Positions 35,088 through 43,119 of a stretch of DNA of 64,000 bases are shown here, one piece after another; the stretch's first letter is position 1; each line of letters begins with the position of its first letter. The position numbers and the translations under genes are program-made. Origin of the DNA: Nakamurella aerolata. Lineage in GTDB: Bacteria; Actinomycetota; Actinomycetes; Mycobacteriales; Nakamurellaceae. The stretch spans positions 310,001 to 374,000 of the forward strand of contig NZ_JABEND010000003.1 in NCBI RefSeq assembly GCF_013002705.1, given 5' to 3'. Under the pieces are notes generated by a model that was not told the origin of the DNA, made no database searches, and saw only the letters and a list, made by a program, of their open reading frames with translations.

Positions 35088-36785
35088 ATGGCCACTGTGA
35101 CTGCGGACCGGCAGGGTCCGCCCGCCGCGCCACCCGCGCGGCGCCGGCTGACCGCGGCCGCTGTCGGCGTCGCCGCCGTTGTACTCGCCATCGGCATCGC
35201 TGAGTTGATCGCAGCGCTGGGCAACTGGTTCGGCTGGTTCGAGCCGGAGGCGTCGCCGCTGCGCTCGCTCGGGCAGGCGTTCATCGACGTCACGCCGGGC
35301 TGGCTGGCGAACTGGGCCAAGGAAACCCTCGGCACCGCCGACAAGCTGGCGCTCGGCGCCGGCATGGCCCTCACCCTGGTGCTGGCCGGTGCGCTGGTGG
35401 GGGTGCTGACCAGGGTGCACCGGTTGGCGGGCCTCGCCGCGGTGCTGGTGCTGGCCGTGGTTGCCGGTTGGGCGATCCTGTCAAGGCCGGGGATCGGCGC
35501 CGGCGAGCTGCTTCCGCTCGTCCTCGGGGTGCTGGCCGGCGCGTGGCTGCTGCGGTTCGTGCCGCCCCGCTCGGCCGATGCGCCCGCAGCTCCGTTGGAC
35601 GAGCGTGCCCCTGATCCTGTTGCCGTCGGCACCCCCGACGGCGCTGGCGAACCTGGCGGCGCCGGTGCCCCCGTCGGCGCTGACACCTCCGTCGGCGCTG
35701 TCGCGGATGTCGGTCTGCCTACCCGCAGGGAGGCGCTGCGGGCCGCCGGCGTCGGCACCGTGGCCGGCGCGGCGGCGGGCGGCCTTTCCCGACTGATCCC
35801 CTCGACGGCCGCGGCCAAACAGTCGCGAGCGGCTGTCCAGTTGCCGGCGAAGGTGCAGACGCAGAACGAAAGTGCCGTCAGGACTTTCGACGACATTCCC
35901 GGAATCAGCTCGTACGTCACCCCGAACGCGGATTTCTATCGCATCGACACCGCCTTCACCCTGCCGCAGCTGACCACCGCCGACTGGAAGCTGCGTATTC
36001 ACGGCATGGTGGAGAACGAGATCGTCATCGACTATCCGGCGCTGCTGGCGCGTCCGCAGCAGGAGCGGATGGTGACGCTGACCTGCGTGTCGAACCCGCG
36101 CGGCGGTGACCTGATCGGCAACGCCAGGTGGCAGGGCGCCAGGATCGACGAGCTGCTGGGGCAAGCAAAACCGTTGCAGGGGGCCGATTGTGTGCTGTCC
36201 GCCGACGCCACCGGTTTCACCTGCTCCACCCCGTTGGAGGCGCTGACCGACGGCCGGGACGCACTGCTTGCGGTCGGCATGAACGGCGCCCCACTGCCGG
36301 TGGAGCACGGCTTCCCGGTGCGGATGGTGGTGCCGGGGCTGTACGGCTTCGTCTCGGCTACCAAGTGGGTCGTCGACTGGGAGGTGACCCGGTTCGACAA
36401 GGTCGAGGCCTACTGGACGCGCAACGGCTGGTCGGCGCGCGGGCCCATCAAACTCTCGTCCCGGATGGACATTCCCACCGGCGACCAGCCGGTGTCGGCC
36501 GGGCAGGTCAGGGTGGGCGGAGTTGCCTGGGCGCAGCACACCGGCATCGCCAGGGTGCAGGTACAGATCGACGACGGGCCGTGGCGGGACGCCGAGGTGT
36601 CCCGCCCGGTGTCCGTCGACACCTGGGTGCAGTGGGTATACAACTGGGACGCCGCACCCGGCCACTACACGCTGCGGTGCCGGGCCATCGACCGCAAGGG
36701 CGCCGCGCAGATCGGCGAGGACTCCAGCACCGTCCCCGACGGTGCCACCGGCTATCACCAGCTCGGCATCACCGTCACCGCCTGA
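35088..36785 (+). CDS. Membrane molybdopterin-dependent oxidoreductase (sulfite oxidase family)
   Basis: 565 residues from ATG 35088; CACAAT ends 6 bases upstream, so the mRNA may be leaderless. Four to five transmembrane helices occupy about residues 20-165, followed by a Pro/Gly/Ala linker and a twin-arginine-like TRREALRAAGVGTVAGAAAGG near 215. The catalytic domain starts near residue 265 with SYVTPNADFYRIDT; Cys in MVTLTCVSNPRGGDLIGNARW (near 333) should bind molybdenum. The C-terminal Mo-co dimerisation domain (GGVAWAQHTGIARVQVQIDDG) is present. Proteins with this fused membrane part are common in actinobacteria; their electron partner and substrate are unknown. Confidence 0.9.
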   Translation: MATVTADRQGPPAAPPARRRLTAAAVGVAAVVLAIGIAELIAALGNWFGWFEPEASPLRSLGQAFIDVTPGWLANWAKETLGTADKLALGAGMALTLVLAGALVGVLTRVHRLAGLAAVLVLAVVAGWAILSRPGIGAGELLPLVLGVLAGAWLLRFVPPRSADAPAAPLDERAPDPVAVGTPDGAGEPGGAGAPVGADTSVGAVADVGLPTRREALRAAGVGTVAGAAAGGLSRLIPSTAAAKQSRAAVQLPAKVQTQNESAVRTFDDIPGISSYVTPNADFYRIDTAFTLPQLTTADWKLRIHGMVENEIVIDYPALLARPQQERMVTLTCVSNPRGGDLIGNARWQGARIDELLGQAKPLQGADCVLSADATGFTCSTPLEALTDGRDALLAVGMNGAPLPVEHGFPVRMVVPGLYGFVSATKWVVDWEVTRFDKVEAYWTRNGWSARGPIKLSSRMDIPTGDQPVSAGQVRVGGVAWAQHTGIARVQVQIDDGPWRDAEVSRPVSVDTWVQWVYNWDAAPGHYTLRCRAIDRKGAAQIGEDSSTVPDGATGYHQLGITVTA

Positions 36786-36840
36786 CGCCGCGCGGCGGGT
36801 GACCGCGACGGGCAGTCACCCGGCGACCAGCCGGTACTGG

Positions 36841-36880
36841 CTGCCGGCCGACTACGGCTGCTGCCGGCCGGCTACGGCTG
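36841..36880. repeat. 20-bp direct repeat at the 3' end of the PRC-barrel gene
   Basis: CTGCCGGCCGACTACGGCTG is repeated once with one change. The PRC-barrel stop codon (36872-36874) lies in the second copy, and the first copy carries a spare stop at the same place. Confidence 0.7.
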
Positions 36881-37534
36881 CTGCGGGTCGGCGGGCCGCG
36901 GCATCACCGTTGATTCGGCCTTCGGATCCTGGCCCGACTGCTGAACCTGTTGCGGCGCAACCGATGCACCGCCGGCCGGGTCCTGCTGCGACTCCCGCCC
37001 AGGTGAGCCGGCAGCGCCAACGGTCTCGGCGTGCTGCGGGGAGCGCACCATCACCGCGTAGTCGCCGGAACCCAGCAACGCGTCACCGGGGATGCGCTGA
37101 CCGTCGTCCAGCAGCAGCCACAGCACAACGCCGGAACCGGTGTCGAACTCGAGGTCTTTGCAGGTGCCCTGCTGGGTGCCGTCGGTGGCGAGCACCCGCT
37201 TGCCCAGCAGCGCCCGCTTCTTCTCGGCGAGCTCCTTCAAAGCCGGGTCGGGCTCGACGATCTGCCCGATGCCGGGAACGGTGACGGCGTCCTCGCCGAA
37301 CCCGGTGATGTCGTTCCAGTGCACGAAGTGCCCCGAGTGGCGGGTCTTGTCGAGCTCGAGCGCGACCACCCGCTGCCCCACCGGATCGATCACCACATGC
37401 TTGACCCGGCCCAGGGTTTCGGCGGTTTGGGTGCTGACGACGTTGCGGCCCACCGCGTCCGAGACCCGGACGCCCGGCGCGGGCTGGTTCAGTTCGCCGC
37501 TGCCGCTGCCGGCAGGTCCGATCGCTTCACTCAC
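36872..37534 (-). CDS. PRC-barrel domain protein
   Basis: 220 residues from GTG 37534, with GGGGAG 6 bases upstream. Two PRC-barrel-like halves: VSDAVGRNVVSTQTAETLGRV with PVGQRVVALELD, then KRVLATDGTQQGTCKDLEF with DGQRIPGDALLGSG. A Gln/Pro-rich tail follows. PRC-barrel proteins serve in ribosome maturation (RimM), photosynthetic reaction centres and sporulation (YlmC/YmxH); this branch is uncharacterised. It overlaps the upstream PRC gene by GTGA and is the last gene of a three-gene operon. Confidence 0.8.
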   Translation of the reverse strand: MSEAIGPAGSGSGELNQPAPGVRVSDAVGRNVVSTQTAETLGRVKHVVIDPVGQRVVALELDKTRHSGHFVHWNDITGFGEDAVTVPGIGQIVEPDPALKELAEKKRALLGKRVLATDGTQQGTCKDLEFDTGSGVVLWLLLDDGQRIPGDALLGSGDYAVMVRSPQHAETVGAAGSPGRESQQDPAGGASVAPQQVQQSGQDPKAESTVMPRPADPQQP

Positions 37535-38154
37535 GAAGAGCTCCCCTTACGCAGCTCGATCACCGCGCGCTGCAGCGATTCGAGGTTGTCGGATTGGAAG
37601 TTGGTGACGGCGGCCGGCACCATCACATGCTCGCCGGAGGCGGAAAGGGTGTCCGGCAACGGGATCAGCACCTTGCCGGAGGTGCCCGGCTGCTCCACCT
37701 CGTAGCCGATCACGTCAGCCTGGCCGCTGCCGAAGGCGCCGATCTCGACGACGACGTCGCTCACCTTGCCAAGCGCGGTGCCGGCGTCGGTCATCACGGT
37801 GGAGCCGATCACGTTGCCGCTCACCGTCGCCGGGGCGTCCGCCGACGTCCCGGCGGTCTGCTGGGCGGCGCGCTCGGCGGCGCTGTTCTCCAGCTCGGCC
37901 AGGTACACCTTGCGGTCGACCAGGTCGTCCTCGGCGCGAATCACCGCGGCGTCGGGGCCGATGCCGACCACCTGCCGCCACGGCAGCACCGTGTGTTTGG
38001 GACCGGAGAAGAAGCCGCGTCCGGCCAAGGTGAAGCCGGCGATCTCACCGCCACCGTCGGAGAAGATCAGGTCACGCAGCTGGGCGACGGCGTCACCGGC
38101 GAAAGTGACCACCGGCAACCCGGCCATGCTGGATGTCCGCATCAACTGACTCAT
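37531..38154 (-). CDS. PRC-barrel domain protein
   Basis: 207 residues from ATG 38154. The first half matches the PRC-barrel fold (MAGLPVVTFAGDAVAQLRDL, GEIAGFTLAGRGFFSG, LPWRQVVGIGPDAAVIR), and the second half repeats the theme (GSTVMTDAGTALGKVSDVV, IGYEVEQPG). Start and stop overlap both neighbours by 4 bp, so all three genes of the operon are translationally coupled. Two PRC proteins plus a small membrane anchor suggest a membrane-associated complex; that is inference. Confidence 0.8.
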   Translation of the reverse strand: MSQLMRTSSMAGLPVVTFAGDAVAQLRDLIFSDGGGEIAGFTLAGRGFFSGPKHTVLPWRQVVGIGPDAAVIRAEDDLVDRKVYLAELENSAAERAAQQTAGTSADAPATVSGNVIGSTVMTDAGTALGKVSDVVVEIGAFGSGQADVIGYEVEQPGTSGKVLIPLPDTLSASGEHVMVPAAVTNFQSDNLESLQRAVIELRKGSSS

Positions 38155-38303
38155 CGCGGATCACCCTGACCTCGACCACCCGAACGCTTGGGCTGCACCA
38201 CCAGTGCGCCGCCGCGGCGGCGCTGAGCCTGGATGTAGCCGACAACGCCCGCGATGATCAACAGCACAACCACCACGATGATCACCCATACCCACCATTC
38301 CAT
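38151..38303 (-). CDS. Small single-pass membrane protein
   Basis: 50 residues from ATG 38303: a helix of about 24 residues (WWVWVIIVVVVLLIIAGVVG) and a basic cytoplasmic tail ending GRGQGDPR. TATCCT lies exactly 6 bases upstream, so it is probably leaderless and the first gene of the PRC-barrel operon. Its stop overlaps the next start by ATGA. The longer frame upstream is less likely. Confidence 0.75.
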   Translation of the reverse strand: MEWWVWVIIVVVVLLIIAGVVGYIQAQRRRGGALVVQPKRSGGRGQGDPR

Positions 38304-38309
38304 GGATTC

Positions 38310-38315
38310 AGGATA
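38310..38315 (-). promoter_or_regulatory. -10 element TATCCT of leaderless PRC-barrel operon
   Basis: TATCCT-GAATCC-ATG on the minus strand. Confidence 0.55.
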
Positions 38316-38520
38316 GGACAGCCCGGCGCAGGTCAGCCTGTCGAGCCGGACGACGATCACCCGGCGCCCGCGGCGGCGGCCAGGCACCGTCCGATACGCA
38401 CCGTTCTCGGGCAGTTCCGGGACAGTTTCGGGTCAGTTCCGGGACGGTTCCGGGACCGTTCCCGGCATTTCCGCTGCGGTACGGTCCCGGCTCAATGAGC
38501 TGTCTGCGCCGCGGAACAAC

Positions 38521-38572
38521 GTTTGCTGTGCCGACGGCACAATGAGGTTTGCTGTGCCGACGGCACAATGAA
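38521..38572 (+). promoter_or_regulatory. Two tandem palindromic sites upstream of the DUF3054-phosphodiesterase operon
   Basis: A 26-bp unit is directly repeated (38521-38546, 38547-38572, last base differs). Each holds the perfect palindrome TGTGCC-GAC-GGCACA (38527-38541 and 38553-38567). The second overlaps CACAAT (38564-38569), which lies exactly 6 bases before GTG 38576. A repressor bound here would block the promoter. The alternative is a neutral tandem duplication. Confidence 0.6.
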
Positions 38573-38575
38573 GCG

Positions 38576-38977
38576 GTGACCGACTCTCGCTCGTCATGGT
38601 GGCGCAGTCCGGCCCGGATCCCGGTGGCGGGCGCCGCCGTGCTTGACGCAGTGTTGATCGTCGTCTTCGCCGCGGTGGGTCGGGCCTCGCACGGCGAGAG
38701 CAATCCGGTGCTGGACGCGTTGGGCACCGCATGGCCGTTCTTGACCGGCGCGGCCGCCGGTTGGGTACTGGTGTTGCTGCTGCGCCGGGTCGCGCCACTG
38801 TCGGTCGCGACCGGCTGGCCGGTCTGGCTGCTGACGGTCGCTGTCGGAATGGTGCTGCGGGCCGCCACCGGGCGTGGGGTGGCGGTGTCGTTCGTGATCG
38901 TGGCGACGGTGGTGCTTGCGCTGTTCCTGCTGGGTTGGCGGCTGCTGGCCGGTTGGCTGGCTACGCTGCGGCGATGA
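38576..38977 (+). CDS. DUF3054 membrane protein
   Basis: 133 residues from GTG 38576. Four transmembrane helices make up nearly the whole protein; AAVLDAVLIVVFAAVGRASHGE and AAAGWVLVLLLRR match DUF3054, a small actinobacterial membrane family of unknown role. No Shine-Dalgarno site is seen; CACAAT-N6-GTG suggests leaderless transcription. Its stop overlaps the phosphodiesterase start by ATGA. Confidence 0.85.
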   Translation: MTDSRSSWWRSPARIPVAGAAVLDAVLIVVFAAVGRASHGESNPVLDALGTAWPFLTGAAAGWVLVLLLRRVAPLSVATGWPVWLLTVAVGMVLRAATGRGVAVSFVIVATVVLALFLLGWRLLAGWLATLRR

Positions 38978-39912
38978 GCACCCCGCCGGCCGAGCAGCGA
39001 CCGGTCCGGATCCTGCAGCTGTCCGACACTCACCTGCTGGGCGGCGGCCGCTGGCATCGCGACCAGGTCGACACCACCGCCGCCCTGGAACGGGTGCTGT
39101 CGCACGCCGCGTCACTGGCCCACGTTGACGCCATTGTCGCTACCGGCGATCTGTCCGACGACGGCTCCGTCGAGTCGTACCGAACGCTGCGTCGGATGCT
39201 GGAAGCCGTTGCTGCGCAATGGGACTGCCCGGTACTTGCGACCACCGGCAATCATGACGACCGCCCGGTCTTCGAGACCGTGTTCGGCCCGGCCGACGGG
39301 GTGACCGACATTCGCGGACTGCGCATCGTCCGGCTCAGCACCACGGTGGCTGGACGTGGCTACGGGGCGCTGAGCGGCGCACAGCTGGACTCTCTCGCGG
39401 AGCAACTGCGTGAGCCGAGCCGACGCGGGTCGATGCTGGCGTTGCACCACCCGCCGGTGCCGGCGCGCACCGCGCTGCTGGCGGCGCTGGAACTCCTTGA
39501 GCCACAGTCACTCTGGGACCGGGTCACCGGGACCGACCTGCACACCGTCGTGGCCGGGCACTTTCACCACGCCCTGGTGACGACGGTGGGTCAGGTCACG
39601 GTGGCGGTGGCGCCCGCCGTCGCCAACAGCACCGACGTCACCGCACCGAGTGACCGGGAACGCGCCGTGCGCGGCAGCGGCTACGCGGTGATCGACATTG
39701 CGGCGAACGGCATCGCCACGGTGCTCCCGGTGCGGGTCCCCGCTCCGGACGACGGTGTCGAGCTGTTCGATCTCTCCCCCGCCGAGGTGGCCCGCTTGGC
39801 CGACGAGTACGGCCTGCTTGGTGCTCAGGCCGCGCTTGGTGCGCAGGCCGGGCCCGGTGCGCAGGCCGAGCTTGGTGCGCAGGCCGGGCCGGCGGCCGGG
39901 CCCTCGCAGTGA
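38974..39912 (+). CDS. cpdA: Class III metallophosphodiesterase (cAMP phosphodiesterase, Rv0805/CpdA-like)
   Basis: 312 residues from ATG 38974. The two-metal site is complete: Asp/His in QLSDTHLLGGG, Asp in VATGDLSDDG, Asn-His in TTGNHDDRP, His in LALHHPPVPA and His-x-His in AGHFHHALV. The sequence pattern is closest to mycobacterial Rv0805, which hydrolyses cyclic nucleotides; that gene also sits within the purine cluster region in M. tuberculosis, so a shared ancestry of position is plausible. The last 35 residues are an in-frame 18-bp repeat (LGAQAG blocks) without function in sight. Translation is coupled to the DUF3054 gene. Confidence 0.85.
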   Translation: MSTPPAEQRPVRILQLSDTHLLGGGRWHRDQVDTTAALERVLSHAASLAHVDAIVATGDLSDDGSVESYRTLRRMLEAVAAQWDCPVLATTGNHDDRPVFETVFGPADGVTDIRGLRIVRLSTTVAGRGYGALSGAQLDSLAEQLREPSRRGSMLALHHPPVPARTALLAALELLEPQSLWDRVTGTDLHTVVAGHFHHALVTTVGQVTVAVAPAVANSTDVTAPSDRERAVRGSGYAVIDIAANGIATVLPVRVPAPDDGVELFDLSPAEVARLADEYGLLGAQAALGAQAGPGAQAELGAQAGPAAGPSQ

Positions 39913-40301
39913 CCCGGCGCCAGAGAACTTGATCGGATTCTGATCGGATCAGTGGTAACGGATGGCGACCCGATGGCCGCTCGCACGGTGACCGGGCGCG
40001 ACCCGGGTGCATCGGATGGCGATGCTGGTGGTTGATCGGATTGTGATGTTCATGGTGATGAGCATCGCATCGACGGCGCTGTTCCAGCAGCGAACGGCGG
40101 GTGTTGCCCAGGGACGGGAACCTGTGGTGGCGGTGAGCCGTTACGGTGGCGGTAGGCGGCGCCGATGCCGCTGCATCCTCAAGCGTTCTTGAGTGCTCGT
40201 TCTCGAGCGGCTTCTTGGGCGGCGCGGTGTCTCACCCGCGGGATGCCACCGACAACGCACTCAGCGCTTGTCGTCACGTCAGTTGATTCCCCGGAGGTTT
40301 C
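39913..40301. other. 389-bp intergenic region with two adjacent hairpins
   Basis: No convincing gene is present. Lower-GC stretches repeat GATCGGAT (39941-40045). At 40178-40193 CTCAAG-CGTT-CTTGAG and at 40195-40208 GCTCG-TTCT-CGAGC form two neighbouring perfect stems, about 95 bp upstream of the lipoprotein start. They may be a regulator site or leader structure for the lipoprotein gene. Confidence 0.5.
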
Positions 40302-41072
40302 ATGCGTCGCCGACTGCTGTCCGCCCTTGCTCTGCCTGCCGCCGTGCTGCTGCTGGCCGGTTGCGGTAACGACTCGGGCTCGGGTGAGAGCCAGAGCAGT
40401 TCGTCCACCAGTACCGGAGCGCCGACGCTGGAGAGCCAACCGGGCAAGAGCGTTGACACGCCGCCGGTCTCGCCGTCGAGTTCGGCAGCGGAGTCGAGCG
40501 CGCCGGTGGGCTCCTCCGATGCCGCAGAGTCCGGAGCGGCATCATCCGGAGCGGCCGGGGCATCGTCCGGAGCGGCCGGGGCATCGTCCGCGCCGGAGTC
40601 GGCGGCCAGCAGCGCCGCAGGTGCGGCCGGCAGTGCGGCGGGGAGTTCGGCCGGCTCATCGGCTGCCGAGGGATCCGCCGGGGCGGCGGCCGGTGCTGCT
40701 GGTGCTGCTCCCAGCGGCGCCGTCATCAAGGCCGGCGCCACCAAGAACTACCCGGACACCGTCGGCGAGTGGCGCAAGGGCTCCGGAAGCGGTACCGGCG
40801 TCACCTACCTTTCCGGCAGCAGCTACGTGACCGTCGGGTTCCTGTCCGGATCCGATTACGACGGCATGGCAAGCAATGTCACCAAGGAGCAGACCCCGGC
40901 CGGTACCGGAGTCTGCGGCACCACCAACTCCGAAGACAATCTGGTGTGCTACCTCAAGGCCGAGGACGGCGTGCTGAGCCTGTCCGGCACCCGCGGCGGT
41001 AGCGACGGCACCACCGTTCCTGGCATGGTCGAGTTTGCCAACGAGCTCACCCAGCAGCTCGGCACCAGCTGA
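40302..41072 (+). CDS. Secreted lipoprotein with Ser/Ala-rich linker
   Basis: 256 residues from ATG 40302, with GGAGG 4 bases upstream. The lipobox LLAGC places the lipidated Cys at residue 21. A low-complexity Ser/Ala/Gly linker of about 120 residues follows, including a directly repeated 21-bp block (SSGAAGA). The C-terminal 100 residues are a folded domain starting KNYPDTVGEWRKGSGSG with a likely disulfide (GVCGTTNSEDNLVCYL). I do not recognise the domain. It is followed 37 bp later by the queuosine-salvage gene. Confidence 0.8.
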   Translation: MRRRLLSALALPAAVLLLAGCGNDSGSGESQSSSSTSTGAPTLESQPGKSVDTPPVSPSSSAAESSAPVGSSDAAESGAASSGAAGASSGAAGASSAPESAASSAAGAAGSAAGSSAGSSAAEGSAGAAAGAAGAAPSGAVIKAGATKNYPDTVGEWRKGSGSGTGVTYLSGSSYVTVGFLSGSDYDGMASNVTKEQTPAGTGVCGTTNSEDNLVCYLKAEDGVLSLSGTRGGSDGTTVPGMVEFANELTQQLGTS

Positions 41073-41109
41073 CCTTTCTCGACGACACTGAGATCGGAAC
41101 GGAGGACGG

Positions 41110-42138
41110 ATGCAGCTGCCGACCTCACTCACCGATCGGGTCCGCTCGGACTGCGCCGCCGTCGCGGCGCAGTCCGAGCTGGTCACCATTGACGGCGAAC
41201 GTCTACCGGCATATCTCGCCGAACTTCGCCGCACCCCACCGGATCCGCAGTACGACGCGGCTCATCACTATCGCGCCGCTGCCGCAGCGCCCGACGGTGC
41301 TGAGCACACCGCCGGGTACGTATTGGCGCTGGATGCGATCAACTTCGGGTCAGGCTATTTCCCCTCGCTGCACAAACTCCCCGGCGCCAGCGGATACCAC
41401 ACGGTGGCCGCCCTGCTCACCCAGCAGTTCGATGAGAGTCCTTGGCGGGCAGCAGATCTCGCCGGACTGACCGTCGTTCAGGTCACCAACACCTTCGGTC
41501 AACGCGACAATCCGGAAGCCTCCGAGCTGATGGAGCTGTTCACCGCGGCGCTGAATGAGCTGGGCGACTGGCTGCTACGCGAGCACGACGGCAGTGCGCT
41601 GCGGGCCGTCGACGCGGCCGGCGGCAGCGCAGAAACGCTGGCGCAGCAGCTGTTCCAGCTTCCGACGTGGGCCGACGTCAGTGAATACCGCGGCCGCCAG
41701 GTGCACCTGGCCAAGCGCGCGCAACTGACGGCTGTCGACCTGGCGTTGGCCTTCGACGGCGCCGGGCCGGGTTCGTTCTACGACCTGCACCGGCTCACCA
41801 TGTTCGCCGACAATCTGGTGCCGCACGTGCTGCGCACCGACGGTCTGCTGCGCTACCACCCCGAGCTGGCCGAGCAGATCAACGCCGGCCGCCCGATACC
41901 CGCGGGATCGGCCGCCGAGGTGGAGATCCGCGCGGTGGCGGTGCACGCGGTCGAGTTGCTCGCCGCCGGCTGGCGCTCTTCCGACGACCCAGCTTCCGAC
42001 GACCCAGCTTCCGATAGCGCAGCCGACGAGCAACGGCCGGTCAGCGCCGCGGATCTGGACTACCTGCTGTGGAACCGCGGCCAGCAACCCCGCTATCGAG
42101 CGCTGCCCCGGCATCGCACCCGCACCACCAACTACTGA
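41110..42138 (+). CDS. Queuosine salvage protein (queuosine 5'-phosphate N-glycosylase, QNG1/DUF2419 family)
   Basis: 342 residues from ATG 41110, with GGAGG 4 bases upstream. The family motifs are VLALDAINFGSGYFPSLHK near residue 75 and DLHRLTMFADNLVPHVLRTDG near 220. Enzymes of this family release queuine from queuosine 5'-phosphate, allowing salvage of the modified base; the activity is established for eukaryotic and some bacterial members. Near the C-terminus a 15-bp in-frame repeat (SDDPA twice) interrupts the fold-poor tail. No tgt or queuosine biosynthesis gene lies in the window. Confidence 0.85.
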   Translation: MQLPTSLTDRVRSDCAAVAAQSELVTIDGERLPAYLAELRRTPPDPQYDAAHHYRAAAAAPDGAEHTAGYVLALDAINFGSGYFPSLHKLPGASGYHTVAALLTQQFDESPWRAADLAGLTVVQVTNTFGQRDNPEASELMELFTAALNELGDWLLREHDGSALRAVDAAGGSAETLAQQLFQLPTWADVSEYRGRQVHLAKRAQLTAVDLALAFDGAGPGSFYDLHRLTMFADNLVPHVLRTDGLLRYHPELAEQINAGRPIPAGSAAEVEIRAVAVHAVELLAAGWRSSDDPASDDPASDSAADEQRPVSAADLDYLLWNRGQQPRYRALPRHRTRTTNY

Positions 42139-42150
42139 AGCTCCTTCTCT

Positions 42151-42202
42151 GCGCGAGATTCCGGCGCGACATTCTGGCGCGAGATTCCGGCGCGAGATCT
42201 GA
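42151..42202. repeat. 13-bp tandem repeat, four copies, after the queuosine-salvage gene
   Basis: Unit GCGCGAGATTCCG at 42151, 42164, 42177 and 42190, with up to four changes. It starts 12 bp after the stop codon and is followed by GC-rich sequence without a gene up to the hairpin at 42338. Confidence 0.85.
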
Positions 42203-42337
42203 GCACGAAGGCTGTCGGCCACGCATCACAGCGCCACCGTCACCGCGCCGCGCCACCGCGCCGACGTCACCGGCGCCGCCGGCACCAGCCGCGCCGGCAC
42301 CAGCGCCGTCATCCTCGATCACAAAGGTTTCGGTACA

Positions 42338-42371
42338 TCACAACCGGTTCAGCCTGCTGGAACGGTTGTGA
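42338..42371. terminator. Strong hairpin between convergent queuosine-salvage and argO genes
   Basis: TCACAACCGGTTC pairs with GAACGGTTGTGA with one bulged base around AGCCTGCTG. Placed between two convergent stops, it can terminate in both directions. Confidence 0.65.
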
Positions 42372-42446
42372 CGTGCGAAATGGGTTGTGATGGCGAAGCG
42401 GGTTCGGCCCAGGCGAGACGAGTTCACCCGAGCGGCCGGGTGCTCG

Positions 42447-43049
42447 TCACCGGCGGAGCAGCAACATGGCAGCCACGGCGAACATGGTGAGCGCGACCAG
42501 CACGTCGACCACTCGCCAGGTGGCCGGGCGCTTCAGCAGCCCAGACATCGACCTGGCACCGAAACCCAGCCCGGTGAACCAGCCGATGCTCGCCGCGGCG
42601 GCGCCGAGCCCGAACCACCAGCGTCCCGCGCCGCCGTACTGGTTCGAGATGCTGCCGAGAAACACCACCGTGTCCAGGTAGACGTGCGGGTTCAGGAAGG
42701 TCAGCGCCAACGCGGTGGCGAGCACCGGGCCGCGCCCGCCGGCAACATCGGCCTGCAACGCCTGCGACCCCGGCCGCAGCGCCGATCGCAGCGATCTCAC
42801 CCCGAACCACACCAGGTAACCGGCGCCGGCCCAGCGCAGCACGTTCAGCAGTTGCGGGTGCGCCGCCACCACGGCCCCGACGCCAGCGACCCCAGCGGCG
42901 ATCAACAGCACGTCCGCCAGCGCGCAGACCAGCACCACCACCCCGACGTGCTGGCGCAGCAGCCCCTGCCGCAGCACGTACGCGTTCTGGGCGCCGATCG
43001 CCACGATCAACGACAGCCCGGTCAGCAGGCCGGCCACCGCACTCGTCAC
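42447..43049 (-). CDS. argO: LysE/ArgO-family basic amino acid exporter
   Basis: 200 residues from GTG 43049; TAGCGT ends 8 bases upstream, which supports this start over the longer frame. Six helices are predicted. Family motifs: GLSLIVAIGAQNAYVLRQG at the N-terminus, AGAGYLVWFGVRSLRSA near residue 70, and LTFLNPHVYLDTVVFLGS near 115. ArgO/LysE proteins export arginine and lysine. Divergent from an ArgP/LysG-type regulator, the standard layout for this system, so expression should depend on basic amino acids. Confidence 0.93.
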   Translation of the reverse strand: MTSAVAGLLTGLSLIVAIGAQNAYVLRQGLLRQHVGVVVLVCALADVLLIAAGVAGVGAVVAAHPQLLNVLRWAGAGYLVWFGVRSLRSALRPGSQALQADVAGGRGPVLATALALTFLNPHVYLDTVVFLGSISNQYGGAGRWWFGLGAAAASIGWFTGLGFGARSMSGLLKRPATWRVVDVLVALTMFAVAAMLLLRR

Positions 43050-43107
43050 GCTGCCGACGCTACGACCGGCGGCTCCATCAGTACAGCGAATGTTTTTCAC
43101 TGACCAT

Positions 43108-43113
43108 TAGCAT
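43108..43113 (+). promoter_or_regulatory. -10 element TAGCAT of leaderless argP
   Basis: TAGCAT, 6 bases, ATG 43120. The divergent argO promoter (TAGCGT, 43057-43062 on the minus strand) lies 45 bp away, leaving a short shared control region. Confidence 0.55.
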
Positions 43114-43119
43114 TGCTTC

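Noticed and set aside
35022-35088. Upstream ATG at 35022 as start of the molybdopterin oxidoreductase
   Set aside because: It is the end of the palindromic element; ATG 35088 has a -10-like CACAAT at leaderless distance and begins a sensible membrane-protein N-terminus.
40007-40192. 61-residue ORF in the 39.9-40.3 kb gap
   Set aside because: Unusual composition, no ribosome binding site and an Arg-rich end that reads through the hairpins.
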